From assembly GCA_013396915.1 (NCBI GenBank), contig VWZL01000579.1, forward strand, positions 1 to 64,000: a DNA stretch of 64,000 bases, given 5' to 3'. The position numbers and the translations under genes were made by a program. Of the stretch, positions 49,901-63,411 are shown piece after piece. The stretch comes from Stercorarius parasiticus (Eukaryota; Chordata; Aves; Charadriiformes; Stercorariidae). The notes below the pieces were generated by a model. It was not told the DNA's origin. It saw only the letters and a list, made by a program, of their open reading frames with translations, and searched no databases. Positions within the stretch are counted from its first letter, which is position 1; every line of letters begins with the position of its first letter.

Positions 49901-50540
49901 TCTTTCAAAAGACAATCATGGAAAAAAATTACTCTAGCAACAATAAAAAATAGTTTCTGGTGCATAGCAGAATACTTGAACTGAAATATGATCCTCCTTG
50001 AAATCACTGATAGCCTGATCAAAATTTTCTTCACATTTCAACTCATGGGTTATTGAAATATGTCCACTGTCTGTTGAGTTTACCAAACTTTTGTGTAATT
50101 TTGGCACTATTACACACAAATGAGTTATCCAAGTGACTTATACAGTGTGTCTCGTTTCCAAACTGGATTTGTATGGTTTTGTATATGAATAATGAAGGGG
50201 TTTAATTTATGCTGCACGAAAATGTCTGTGAAATTTATTTGTCGCTGGTAATTTCTTGGATTTGCTGGAGTACTACTGTGCTAGCTGATCCAATGCGGTT
50301 CAGCTGTTAGCTCACGGGAGGATTTTCAGCTCACTGCATCTCTCATGAAAGAATTGTTGCCATTGAATCTATATGATAGAAGATAACAGAGATGGAAATA
50401 TACCTCCTACACTCCTTGGAAAGATTGTCCTTTTCAGTTGTGACATTTCAAGGACTGAAATGAATCATGGTAATATTAAGTCACGGTTATTTTTGGTCAG
50501 AGATGAATGTATGTAAGACTTCAGTGTGTAGATGGACACA

Positions 50541-50569
50541 CTCTCTCTCTCTCTCTCTATATATATATA
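50541..50569. repeat. (CT)9(AT)5 compound microsatellite
   Basis: Nine CT units followed directly by AT units. Confidence 0.95.
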
Positions 50570-53500
50570 AACTTGTGGAAGAGTCAAGTGACAAATAGGT
50601 TTAAAGATTACTTGAAAGTATAGCTGAATGCCACTAGTTAGAATTGCAGTCTGATGTTACATCCACCTGGTGCTCCAAGGGACTCCTGAAATTAAAATTT
50701 AGGCTATTTCCCTCCATGTATCAGTGGTGTGTGTATGGTGGTTCATAGGCTGATGACAGTCTATAATGTGATCTTTTAAAATGAATTTTAATGAGTAATG
50801 TGGGTCTTATGTGGATTATAATAGTTACTATCATTACAGAAATGAAAGAACGGGAAAAGGTCTGTTTTACAGAAGGCCACCGATCTGCTCTTCCAGAAAT
50901 AATATATGAATATTAGCAATATCTGCAGTATAGTAACAGTTCTCTGATAAGTAACAGATGAGATGGTGTAGTGTTGCAACTGTAGTGAAAGAGGTTTCAA
51001 TGGCACTCATTGTTTGACACTAATGAGTGTAGATCCTCTGAGTTGGAGTGCTTCATCAGATTTTCACCTAAGAGAAGGCTCACAGGACTCCCCGGACCTG
51101 TTCTGGGTCCTTGTTCTGAACCTGGTCTGGATCTGATAGAGACCTGGAATTTGTTAATTTGCACAGAAAGCCATAACAAAAGATGGTGATTGATGTCTTC
51201 TGTTCCATAACAAGATCTTCCTCTGAGCATTTTAAAGAAACTTATTGCACTGCACCTTCTTTAAATTCTATTAAAAGAGCCCTGTAATTTGGTAATGCAT
51301 AAGTTAATGTACAGATGACATAGGTAGAAGTAATTGACATTAAAGATACTTAATATTTGTAATAGCCTGTCTTCACATGCTATAATATTGCAAATTTTTA
51401 GTAACTTCAGTTAATATTTTCTATGTGGAATATTTGACTCAGCCTAAATTGTTCCGGAAAATGTTCAGCAAGACTGGTGCAGCCATTGCTAAGAAAGCAT
51501 CGGGAGGGTTTAGTGTACTTAGGTTTCAAGATATATAACTAAATATTGAAAAAATCTAGGAACTTCATGCTTTTAGGGGGTGAGGGGAAGTCAGAATTTG
51601 GCGGTTGTTAATATCTTTTGTCATTCTGTGAGAAAGCTATTGAGTTTTGTTCAAATTATAAGCCTCTAAAAATCTCACGTATGTACATATCCTATTGAGA
51701 TTTGATAGAATTTGGCAGCTTTGTCTGAAGGATCCATTCACATTAAGCATATTCTGGTCCCATATTTCCCCAGTCTGCTAATGGGACTGTGTGTCTGCCT
51801 CATAGCCATAATTTGTATTTTAGTCCAGGGATGTAAGGGGCAATCAGGATTTTCCACTCATTTTTCTCCTTCTCTAGCTGCTCAGATTCACTGTCATGCA
51901 AGTCACAAAAGATAAAAGCAGAGATTTTTTGCTCTGAATGGAAAACAGTGTTATGCCTCAGTTAAAGACCCATATCATAGTACCAATTGTATAGCAGATT
52001 TTACGTTGTTGTGTCCTAACTTGACTGGGCATATTCATTAACATAGTTCTGCATATGAAGCTGAATTCCAGCCTGGATTACACTTGTTTACTACTGAAAT
52101 TACATATAAAACCACCTGTGCATATAGCTTTTCCACAAAGTTATTTGCCTGCACAAATATATGTTGCTTAATGGTATTTTGACTCATTGCAGCCCTTGAA
52201 CAACAATGTTAAAGGTGCATGACTGAAGTTTGTGGTAGTTGTATCATCTGGAATTTTGAATTCATAGGTAAGAGCGTGCCTGGAGTGTTGAAGGACAAAC
52301 CTTCTCTATGAGGTTTAAATAGTTTATATAGAGCAGCCTGGCAGTATTACGTACATACTCTCTACCCGAAGTCTTCTCCAGCTCCTATCTAAGCCTGGGA
52401 ATTGGAAACATGCTTTACTAGTTAGCTACTACTGATTTCTCTGTTTTCCAACCCGCAGTGAAGTTTTCATTTTAATTAAAGGAGTGAAGAGCTTCATAGG
52501 AAGATAACCTTTTCCTGACATGCACATGAGAATAAGGGACAAATAGAAAGCTGCAGACATTCTACAGACACAAACTGATTATCCCACTTTCTAGAACTAC
52601 TCTGCAGAGTGCTGTTCAGCAAGCTTCATGTACCAGCACTTCTCATCACAATGTTGGTTCCATCATGGCAGCAGACTTTCTTCTCCTTTGAAAAAAGTAT
52701 TAAGCAGTTTCTAAATTTCAGCTGAATACACAAGTCTAACAAAAAAAGAGAAAAAAAAATCCTTTTGTTTTGCTTTTTTAATGGCGAGCCATTAGTGATT
52801 CTGAAAATAGAATGCATTTCAAAAGTAGTTTAAGAGCTGCTTTCATCAATCTTTATTATTTATTGGTTGACTCAGATGACAGATCTGAGCTGCTTTATAG
52901 TTTGAGGTGTGGCTGATGGTTTGCGTGCCCTTCTTGACCTTGTCAAGGGCAAACATAGTTTAAAGTTGTTTATAAACTATAAATTTCATGGTAAAGAACG
53001 ATGTGAAAATAAATCCAGTGTACTTCTTAAATGATTAAAAGTACATTGTGTAAACAGGATACTGCAGTGGGGAAGTCTCTGACTGTGATTCTACTCCTCA
53101 GACTATTCTGAATGGACACAGAGGACAAGCTGATCTTTAAAAAAAGATTTCCGTCACTACACTTGGTGAGAAAGGCAATAATTTTGGGGTTGTTAATGAA
53201 GCTACTATGAGATGTTGATGTTTGCAATTTTAAAGAAATGAGGTAAAGGCAAGTTCCATTAATATTTCAAGAAACCATTGATTGGAAGAGACTGCTCTGT
53301 TCCTGACCTCCTGAGATTTTAGAGGCATATGGCTTCTTTTCAGTAAGAGCAGGCTGCGATGGCTAGGACACTCCAACTCAAATTGGATGCCTATGGCTGT
53401 TAGACATTTGCCCTTTAATTATGCTGATTCCAACACGTGCCTTGTCTCTGGACAAGTTTATTCTTTCTACAATATTGGACATACATCTCCATAATTTATA

Positions 53501-54667
53501 CATACATTATAGTATTTGGATGTAATTGGCATATAAAGGGTATGTTACTGATTGCTACACAGTACATAACTTAAACAAGGCAGGACAGTGAATAAAGGAA
53601 AAACAGGATTAGAGTATTTGGGAAAACTACTTGAAATGTTTTTTCAAAGCAAAGACTAGCAATCACAAGGCTTGCAACCCTAAGGAAAATAAGCTTTACA
53701 CAGTACTAAATGGACTTGCCATGGCATGTGCATGAATCTGCTAGTTTATTCTATTCATGGCTCACAAAAGTATACAAATTACTTTGAAGGTATTAGAAAG
53801 TTTTGATTCTAGAGAGCTTAAACTGTTTGCGAAATGATATAAAACTCTACAGTTTTGTCACTCCATGATACTACCCTGATAAAGTGGTGAAAAAAATTAC
53901 ATATTTGGTGGCGTGATAAAATAGAAACAAAAAGGATAACCTGCTCACGTCAGTTTCATAAGTTCACCTTTCATCTGAACGTAATAGGGAGTTTGCTTCT
54001 CTACTTCCTGCATGAGATTTTAAGTCCTCCCCTTGTCTATGACTTTCTAAGATTGTTTTTGAATGGCATATTATAATCCTGTGTTATTCCTCCCCTCTCC
54101 ACCCCATTGCCAGTTCAGCCATTAGATTTTACTAAATGGAGAGAAAAAACAATGAAATTCTGGCACTGTGGAAACTGAGGGCAATTCAGTGCTCCACTAA
54201 TTTATTTACTTAATTGCAAAACTAAATGGCAAAGACTTGTACATAGTTCCTAGTTCACAGCTTAAATTCCTTTGCATATTTAGGTTATTGTTCTGGTACA
54301 CAGATCTTTAATTATAAAATTAGGATGTCAGTCTGCCTTTCCTCAGAGGTGTGAAGAGTTTGGATCTAGACTTCAAACTAAGTCCTACCCCTGTTATTAT
54401 TTTACTCTTCCCCATACGCTTTTTACTAATGTCTGGAATGTTTAGATAGGAATCATTTAATTTCGTTAATCTCACTGAGTGCTGTTCATACTCCTCTCTG
54501 AATGAGTTTACAAAGGGTATCTCAAAGACAAAATTATATTTAATCAGTTTTAGAGATTCTTAAAGTATATTAGACATCTCTCTGTGATGCAGTTCTAGAC
54601 ATGCTTCCCTCTAGGATGCAGAGGTAAAAACCCTAATCAAGGTTTTTGCTACTTTTGCTCTGTAAGT

Positions 54668-54803
54668 ATCACAGAATCACAGAATTTTGGGGGTTGGAAG
54701 GGACCTCTGGAGATCTAGTCCAAACCCCTGCCAGAGCAGGTTCACCTGGAGCAAGCTGGACAGAAATGCATCCAGGTGGGTTTTGAATATCTCCAGAGAA
54801 GAT
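54668..54803 (-). mobile_element. Short CR1 LINE 3'-end fragment
   Basis: The plus strand begins ATCACAGAATCACAGAATTT, the reversed CR1 3'-terminal repeat, then GGTTGGAAGGGACCTCTGGA, CCCCTGCCAGAGCAGGTTCA and GGTTTTGAATATCTCCAGAG. The match stops after about 135 bp, so this copy was truncated soon after reverse transcription began. 3' UTR only, no coding sequence. The wording of its boxes differs from the copies at 8003 and 13602, indicating another CR1 subfamily. Orientation is minus. Confidence 0.93.
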
Positions 54804-57800
54804 ATAAGCTTTAAAAGTATCCTGTAAGAGCTGATCTGACCCTATATAGAAGATTTTTTTTCAAAACTGAATAGCAGGACCACTTCTAATTCCACATGAG
54901 CAATGCTTTTAATGCAGTGTTTTCAACCAAAGTGTAAAAAGACAGTGCTGGTATGTGAAAACGAAAAACTAACTAGACACTAAGTGTGTTTCAGCTTGAG
55001 TAGGGACTGCACTGGAACTGCTTTAAGCCAATCGCATAAAGAGCTTCTCATTTCCTGGTGGAGGTGTCGAGAGATGAGCTGTGAATTCTGCTGCTGCTTC
55101 TCTAATGGGTGATGAATTTGTGAACTGTAACAGATAATGAATGGATCTGTGGCCCATTGTACTGGATACATATGTAAGAGGTGTTGATTATATGCCTAAG
55201 ACTTAATTTTTAGTTGCAATGGGTGTGACAGTAGCCATGAGTAAAGGTGGCTAGAAATAGAAATATATTCATATCACATAAGTAGTACATGTAATTTCTT
55301 TATAAAAGAAAACCTACATCATGGCTCAGGATACAGTGAAAAATACAAAGATTTCTAAGGGAAGACATTCTATCAAAATATCAAATTTAGCATAATCAAG
55401 TGGGGTGGGGTTTGTTTTGGTTTGTTCTTCTAAGTCGTGAGGAAAGCACCTATCCAATGTTTCCTTCTGTTTTTGTAGGCAGCTGAAAAATCTTTCCCTT
55501 TGTGGACAGTCAGGGAGCTATTGTTATGCTTTTTCCCATGAAAATTGAAGTTACTAGTTTCTATAGAAAAAGAATGTCAGTTTTGCTAAGGAGCTTCCTT
55601 TGTAAGCATAATTTTTGAGCAGAATGTCTCTGCTGGTTTTTAATCATGATCAGCTTCATCTACAAAATTGGAAGTGAATATGCAATGAACAAAAGATGAG
55701 GCAAAGCACAGTGACAATCTCACAGGTTAAATTCGACTTAACACAAAAGGAATCATCAAGAAACAGGAAGAAAACTTCCCTGTTGTGCTTTATTTAGGTC
55801 TTACCAGTTTTGCTTATGAGCCTGTCAGAATCCAAATTGTTTTCAGCAAGGCAATAACAACAATTAGGAAGACAAAGGGAGAGCAATATGTGGATTCTGT
55901 CATTGGAATTTAGTGCAATTCCACATAAGGGGAGTGGAAAGGAGTGACAAGGGATGGAGAAAATATATGGAATGTTATAAAGTAAGAGGTCACAAAATGC
56001 TAATTTCTTTGTAGGAAAATGGGGAAAAAATTCTGGTTCCCTGTGCTGCATTTGAAAATTAACATTTTAATATAAAACTGTTCATGCTTCGGGTCTTTGC
56101 AGGCTGCTAGGCATAGTTTGAAATCAAGCTGCTTCTAGAATTAGTATTCTCTTTACTTATCTAGCTTACGTGGCAGTTTGATGTTTAGGTGTTTAGTTCA
56201 ATTTATGAACTAAAAATTACGGTAGAGAACCATAGATAAGCCCATGCCAAAACCCCACACTTTAGACCAAATTTAAATTTAGAGAAATTTTAAAGTTTTT
56301 TGGCCATCTGAACTTAGCATTTTGAGCTACTTTCAGCCAAACCAAAACTATACGATCAAGCACTACAGCTTTTAATAATATATGGTCGGCTTCAGCGTAT
56401 GTATCTGCACTAGGATTTTGCAGCTTGGTCATTTTTTTGAAGCCAAGTTAGGATTTTGCTTTTCATTCCAAATACTGTCACAGTCCAAAATCGATTTGAC
56501 TGTTGCAGATGGTGCAATCCATTCATTTGTTAATGAAGAGGTTGGAATCTGTCCCTGATTTTGCAGCAGCATCTTTGCAGGTATCTGACAGATACTACCT
56601 TAACCAAGTGAACTTACTTCATCAAGCTGAAAGGTACTGCCCTTCTGAACTTTAATGAGGAAGAGTGAATATTAAAAGTGGAAAACCCACAAGAGGATAT
56701 AAGTGATATCCTTATAGCTCAACTGATCCCAAACATATTTTTGCAAATACATATTCCAGGAACCACCCACACAGACACTGATCTGAGCAGACTAAGCAGC
56801 ATTAAATGGTAATGCTTTTTCCTTTAGTATTTTTTGATGGTTAGCAGAGTTGCCAATCTATTAAAGAACAGTTCTTTTCTATCCACTCCGGAATTGCCAA
56901 AAATTTCTATAAATCGATGAGTGGATGATATTTTGTGCTCTAAGGAAATGTTGCAAAACTTCCTAGATAGCTGTTGGTGTAGATTTCCCTTATTCCAGTC
57001 CTATTTAATAGCCACTTGCCTAAATGTTTTTTGGTTTTGGTCATATCCAAAGTACTCTGGGTGAGTTATCAAGATAGGCAGGTTCTGTTCTTTATTTGCA
57101 TGTAACTGCAGTAAAATCATGCTGCTGTTAGGAAGGAAAATAGTAATATAACTGCTGAAAAATTTAGAAGTGCTTTATAGACTTTATATATGTACTTCTC
57201 AGATAGGCAGGCTAATTTTGCAGACGATATACCTGTGGCATAGATTTTAAATGGCTTGACTGAGATGAAACACAAACACACAGTTGAGTCAATGCTATTC
57301 TAAATGATGACTGCTCTAACTATAATTAAGCTCGGTCTCTTACAACTAAAATGTGTTTAACATAATCTGGAGTGGTCTATGTGGCAGACTTTTTATTACT
57401 GTAGAACAGTCTATCTGGTGTAGAGTTCCATGAGGAATTTGAACAGCCTCTGGCACACTGATTTTTCAATAATATTTCTGTCAGGTTGAGAAGGTGGGCC
57501 CCATCTTGGCAGATGTAGAGAAAGAGGTTGGACAAACTCCAGCATGGGTTCTTTGTTTTGCTTTGTTGCTTTTCAATTAAAAAAATAATCAGACATGATG
57601 CACAGACGTTTTCCTGAAGATGAACGCGTTGAATCGTTTGAAACTTTTCAAATTTCTAATTGTCTGGCAATAGTAGAACTGATAGCGCAATACAGTGGCA
57701 CTGCGTCCTCCAACAAAACACTTAACTTTTCTATTGTAGATAATTAGAATATCTCTCACCATTCACAAGGGTAAGCAAATAGAAAATTCATTATTTTATC

Positions 57801-58997
57801 TAAACAACATGGTATTTTATATTGGGAGCTTAGAAAACTGCAGTGACTACAGTGGGTTAGAGTTCAATTCTTAATGAAAGCCTGAGAGTACTTTGCACAG
57901 TGCATTGCTTATTAAATAATGGCTTGTTCCATGTGCATTCAGACCAACAGACTCATACCGAGTTCAGTGGGCTGTGGCTGGAGCTGCAAATTTCTCTCAA
58001 GCTGCATTTCCAAATAGTGATGAATTCAAAGATGAGTATAAAATGTGCTGTTGATTCTGCCCTGCCCTTTGTATTCTTTACCAGTCATAAATATATATTG
58101 TGCTATTTGCTCGGCTACATAGTACTTAACAGAAGAAAACTTCTGGAGCCGATATGACCTCGATCTTTATTCCATTAGCCTTACTTAGTAAATTCACTCA
58201 AATATACTCAGTTTATATTGTGTTATAACTTACTTCTGCTCTAGTCTCATCATGTAGCTACTTGCAAGTTCTCCTTGTATTTTGAATCTATGTGATGCTC
58301 ACTCCTTATTAGATAATAAGAAAGCTGAATTCAGTAAAATTCTAGTAAAAAATAAAAAATAAAGGGTCTTGGAAGAACAAGTGCAATCACCTTGATATCT
58401 TTGTTTCAAAAATTTTAAGTAGATGTGACTCAGAAAGGGGTAAAAAAAATTACCTAGCTGGATTAATACTTCTGAGACCCTCCTTAGATGTTTGAATAAT
58501 TCTGAATAATGCTTTAATGTTTTTAAGTACCAGTCATTTTAAGTTGCTATTGGCATTCACATTGTAATAAGCTATACATCTTGCAAATGAACCACAGGTA
58601 GCTATTGTGTGTACTGTATTCCTGTGTTGATGTGCTATGGCTTTGCTGAGATGTCAGTCATTTTACTGATTTGTGCAAATGAGGTATGGCTATCACCACT
58701 GTCCACCATCAGAACCCATAGTAACTGTTTCTCCAGAAGCCTATCTCTTCTGCTAAAGATAAGTTATTAGCAGTCAGCCCATAGATTCCCCAAGGAATCT
58801 ATGTTAATCCTGGATTTTTCAAATAATCTTTTAGGCATAGGTCACTCAGTGCTGCTCCAGGGTAAGCCTTCCCCCATCACAGGGGATACCCACTTTATCT
58901 CAGATTTTGTGATGACTGATACGGCATGTTCCGAATCTCTAAAAGTTTATATATCTTCTCATATGGTGGTGTATACAATTATCCTAGCCTGTTGCAG
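54804..58997. other. Non-coding stretch
   Basis: No supported gene, transposon or long repeat. A perfect 10-bp inverted repeat lies at 58780-58803. AT-rich throughout. Confidence 0.6.
58780..58803. repeat. Perfect 10-bp inverted repeat
   Basis: CATAGATTCC (58780-58789) and GGAATCTATG (58794-58803) around the loop CCAA. Confidence 0.85.
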
Positions 58998-59502
58998 GAT
59001 CAGAGAATAAATCAGGCTGGAAGGGACTTCAGGAGCTCTCTACTCCAACTTAACCTGCTCAAACCAGCATCAGACCAGGTTGCTCAGGGCTGTGTCCAGT
59101 CATGTCTTGAAAACCTCCAAGGACAGAAGTGGCACAGCCTCTCTGGGCAACTGGTCCACTGCCTGACTGCACTCGTGGGGAAAAAGTTTCTCCTTATATC
59201 CAGCCTGACACTGTCTTTTTTCAGTTTATGCCTGTTGTCTCTCATCGTCCCACTGAGTTAGAACTGTGGAGAACCTGTCTCTGTCCTCTTGATAACCCCT
59301 CCACAGGTTTGAGAGTACTGCTGTTGGTCTCTCCTGCAAAAGCTACCTCTTCTCCAGACTTGATTCCTTCAGCCTCTCCTGACAAGGGCAAGTGCTCCAG
59401 CCCCATCCACTGCAGTGGCCTCCACTGTGAACTTGCTCCAATTTTATCCATATCTTTCCCACACTGAGGGGCTCACAACTGGGCGCAGTGATGTGGTGTA
59501 AT
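58998..59502 (-). mobile_element. Older, diverged CR1 LINE fragment
   Basis: The plus strand runs ATCAGAGAATAAATCAGGCT, then GGAAGGGACTTCAGGAGCTC, AGACCAGGTTGCTCAGGGCT, TCCAAGGACAGAAGTGGCAC, TCTCTGGGCAACTGGTCCAC and AAGTTTCTCCTTATATCCAG. This is the standard reversed order of the CR1 3' UTR and RT C-terminal region. The terminal repeat is eroded and the RT part is broken, so it is older than the copies at 8003 and 13602. The left end is clear. The right end is approximate, where GGCGCAGTGATGTGGTGT fades into unrelated sequence. Confidence 0.93.
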
Positions 59503-60670
59503 GACACTTACCAATTGGTCACTCCTCCCTTTGCTCATCTGCCAGAGCAATTTCAACCATCATCCCATGTGTCCCAGTCACAGCTACCAAAGTGGCCTTG
59601 ATCAGAATCGGGATGCTACGGTCATATGTACAGAGCCAAACACAACCTATTTTTATGATAGGTAAAAACTGACGAGACTGATTTTCCACAAGAAGTCTTG
59701 TGTTAGGAGTCATACAGTGGTACAAATTCCAAGAGTTCTTTGATGTGAATGAGGTCTGTCCAAACATTCCAGCAAACTGTTTTTTGAAGGTTTACTATAC
59801 TAGATATTTTTAAAAAATGTGCTGATTCTGCTTATTTTGCAGGAGAGAATTTTGTTTCCCCTGAACTTTCTTATTAAAATTCTTTCCCCTTAAAAATAGA
59901 GAGGTAGAAGAGGATTAAAACATTCACTCCAATCAAACCTCTGATACTTTCTGACCTCTAATGATAATACACAGTAAAAATGTTAGTTTTTAATAAAAAT
60001 GCTTAGAATATTAATGTAAAAAGTATACTGGGTCTGTCAGGTATTTTAAAAATAGGGCAAAACAGCCCAGGTCACAATAAAAATTAGTTGCTACCATATG
60101 TGAAATAATTCTGTAACAATCTTAATATGCATGTCTGTGTATTACCATTGTTTCAGTCTCACTGTGTGGAAACATCTACTTTTGATTCTAATTATGGGTA
60201 TTTACACATGCATGCTGAAACAGAATAGGCCTCCTTTGGGTGCTGTGAGACTAGGTGTCTTGACGGCTTCAAAATCAGCCTGGTATGTGAGCAAAATTAG
60301 TGAAAATTCCTGTGGTCCAGAGGCCGTACAAGTAGCTGAAAGGCCATGTTGAAACTAGAATTACAATGTAGGAAAATTTCAATGAAGATGAAGTTTAAAT
60401 GAAATTGAGTTATATCAGTAATAAAAATAAGAGCTGAAAGGGTGGAGGGATCTTGAAGAACGACTCATTAATTCTGAGCTGGATGTTGCACAATAAAGAC
60501 TTAGTTTTACAAATAAACCAGAGCTGGTTGCTAAAGACAATATAGATTATATGGAGAAGTAGAGGTAATTATTCCTAATAATAGTCAGTATTACTGTTAA
60601 TCCCAAGTACTCGGTGAATGGATCAGTGTTTGCAATTCCTGAAACTGAAGTCAGGCCTGTAGAGGTTTCT

Positions 60671-60732
60671 AAAAAAACCCAAATGAAACACCACCACCAC
60701 TCCCGAACCCCTCAAATGGGGGGAAAAAAAAG
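60671..60732. repeat. Low-complexity tract with CAC triplets
   Basis: A7, CCCAAATGAAAC, four CAC-type triplets, CCCGAACCCCTC, then G6-7 and A8. No other signal. Confidence 0.8.
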
Positions 60733-60958
60733 TGGTTTCTTTTCATTTCACTGCTTTTTGAGACTTTGGAAGACATTGTTACTCTTTTATCTGGGAGCAT
60801 AGGGCCTTCCCGCTTTGTGAAATTCCCATGTAGTCTCCTAATTAAATTTCTGTAAAATAAAAAAATAATTGAGATACGTTTAAAAAAGATCTTTTACTTT
60901 TCAAGCTATCATTGATTTATGGTAAGCATTCTGCAAATTTTATGACCTACATCTTTGA

Positions 60959-60980
60959 AAAATACTAGTACTAGTATTTT
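60959..60980. repeat. 22-bp perfect palindrome
   Basis: Arms AAAATACTAGT (60959-60969) and ACTAGTATTTT (60970-60980) meet with no spacer. Confidence 0.9.
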
Positions 60981-61160
60981 GGTGTCCTACTGTAATGAGG
61001 CTTGGAACTTCACAGAGTTTTACGTAGTATTGTCCTTCAGTCGTCATCTCTTTGTGGTAGCTACTTTATGTCAAGGGGCTATATCCTTCTGGTTTGTATT
61101 TTAAACTGGTAGTATTCTGAAGGTAATTTCATGATTTGGTGGGATTAAATTGCAGATACT

Positions 61161-61205
61161 ATTTTGGTAAACATTTTTTCTTATTTTGGTAAACTATTTT
61201 TTCTT
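61161..61205. repeat. 22/23-bp tandem duplication
   Basis: ATTTTGGTAAACATTTTTTC+TT at 61161 is repeated at 61183 with one inserted T (AAACT instead of AAAC). Confidence 0.85.
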
Positions 61206-61705
61206 ATTTAGGGAGCAATAAGAAAACTTATGTATAACAGAAAAGGCAAAGGCAGAGCCAAAACTACAAATATATTTTTCAATGCCAGATATGTATTCCA
61301 TATTTTCTATGGCATGTGAGTCAAAGCACTACGGAAAAAACTGCCTTTAAGGCAGTCTTTGTGTATGTTTTGCATGTTTAAGTATTGATTTATTGTCTAC
61401 ATTTTGACTGGCACACCCATTTTATTGTTCATATTCAATATTAATAAACTGTCTTCAATTAAATATTCAGTAGTCAGTAATATTTGTATACACTATACAG
61501 TAATATTCATTTGGAATAATATTTGGATAGTTTTATGGCCTATGTTAAGTAAATTAAAATCTGTCACACTTCTTTGTAATGAATACAAGGATAATAGTGT
61601 GTGCTATTTGGATGAAATTAAGATGTCAGGATTCCTGAAAATGAAACGTGCCAGACAATGAAATATTTCCCAAGGGAATAATCTCATACTTTATTCTTTG
61701 TATTA

Positions 61706-61765
61706 AAAAAAAAAAAAACAAACCCACTAAAAAAGAAATCCAAGCAGCAGCAAAAAGAAAAAAAG
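61706..61765. repeat. A-rich low-complexity tract
   Basis: A14 followed by CAAACCCACT, A6, and further A-runs with GCAGCAGC between. No transposon body recognised on either side. Confidence 0.8.
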
Positions 61766-63394
61766 TTTACTGGATTTGAAAATGATTTAATATTGGCAGC
61801 CTTGGCAGGATTTTCAGTGGGACAATGAAGAGCATCCCATGGGACCATAAAATAATCCTGGGAAACTCTCTTCAACTTCAAAAGGTTCTGTCATCCCAGT
61901 ACGTACTTTGTATCTCCCTTCAGTCTTTACTGGGCACCCTCAGATGAAATCGTTGCAAAGACCCTGCTGCAGGCTGGCCTCGAAAAGACTTTTCTAATGT
62001 GATGTGCCAGAATCTAAGGACAGCATAAAAACATTATTCCTTCCCCCCGTTACTGTGATCACAGGCCAATCAGTCACTCAAATATCCCCACAACGTGCCC
62101 TGCATGCCAGGCAAAGCTTTTGAAACCTACAGTCTAATTGCTCTCTACTTACGTCTTCCACTGAAAATGAACCCATGTCTCTGGATACCATTTACAGCCC
62201 AGTGCAGTGGACACAAGGCTCGTATTAGTGGTTCAAAGCCTTTGGAAAATATATCACAAAATACATAGGAAGTTGTTATTTTCTAGAGTTACTAAATATT
62301 CTTGCATTATCCTCTTGTTCCATGGACTTCTCCAAGTAAAAAAGTCAGTTTTGTAGCTAAGTGAGTAGAAACTCTTTATTTTGGAAGGTCTGAAAGTTAC
62401 TCTTGTAAACATAAAATTTTTCAGATACACCAAGAAAATCTCTGAGGATAAGCGGTATTAATTCAAAATAGTTTTAAGTGTGTGAAGCTCGGATTGTTTT
62501 TTCCAGACACGATTTTACTGTACGTATATACATTGGATAGTAGTAACTTTGTGAAATTTTATATACCTGTAAAGCCAGATTACGTTTTTACATTGCTTTA
62601 CTAAATAAGGTCTGTGGTGCAAAGCCTGGAGAAGGAGGAGCTTCCTGTGGTTACCTTTTTGTGAACCTCGGGGAGCCTGCAACTCTGTTAAGAGATCCCC
62701 ATTGACAGAAACTCTTTATGGAGGATAAAGCTTGCCTTCATTTACTGGTGAATAAGCAGAGATGACAGTATAGGTCAGACCCTGTTGAATTTTGATATGT
62801 AACAGCTTGGCATTTTAGTCAGAGGCTGTTAAAATTTAAGTTTGCAGATAAAATGCAGTTGCTGCTGAGTAATGTAAGAGCAAAAGAAGAGTCCTAAACA
62901 TCCTAAGTTTCTCTCATTTCACCCCCTCTCCCCTTCTCCAATTAATCTTTCTTTCTTTACCCAAAGCACTCTGTGCTGGAGTCAAGAGGGTTTGCTTGTT
63001 TACCCAGGAGCCCAGCGTTACGTGTAGGTTTTCAAGCTTTCTAGGTGGGGCTTTAAACTTCTGTTATTTAATTTATTTGGGTAAAAAAATTCCCTGATGA
63101 ATCAGACATGACCTGTTTTGTTGCTCTGAGCGGCTGAAAAAGGAATTGTACTAGAAAGCTAATATCATTGAAAAGACCTGCTTTTTACTAATTCAGTGCA
63201 ATAAAGCAAACTTTACTAGCACAGTTACAGTGGAACAATATCTAAAACTGCCAGATGACAAACTGATGGGTCAGATCCTGTGTTCATCATCAGGCCAAAC
63301 TTGCCAATAAAATCAAAAGTGTTTTTGTCAGAGTAGATCTTCAGAATTCTACCTGGTATTTTAACAATTGCGAATCTGCACTGTATGCACATTT

Positions 63395-63411
63395 CTTTTT
63401 TTTTTTTTTTT
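63395..63411. repeat. Poly-T tract
   Basis: ATTTC followed by 17 or so T, then AATAAATATT. Confidence 0.85.

Larger units (their letters stand above)
41848..54667. other. Long non-coding stretch, parts regulatory-like
   Basis: No supported gene or CR1. It contains a G-rich/T-rich tract (43362-43431), regions resembling conserved non-coding DNA (about 45230-45870 and 46000-46340), a palindromic octamer-like site (46316-46331), a 38-bp tandem duplication (46921-46988) and a CT/AT microsatellite (50541-50569). The rest is plain AT-rich sequence. Confidence 0.6.

Noticed and set aside
59129..59467. 112-codon plus-strand frame
   Set aside because: Antisense shadow of the minus-strand CR1 copy at 58998-59502.
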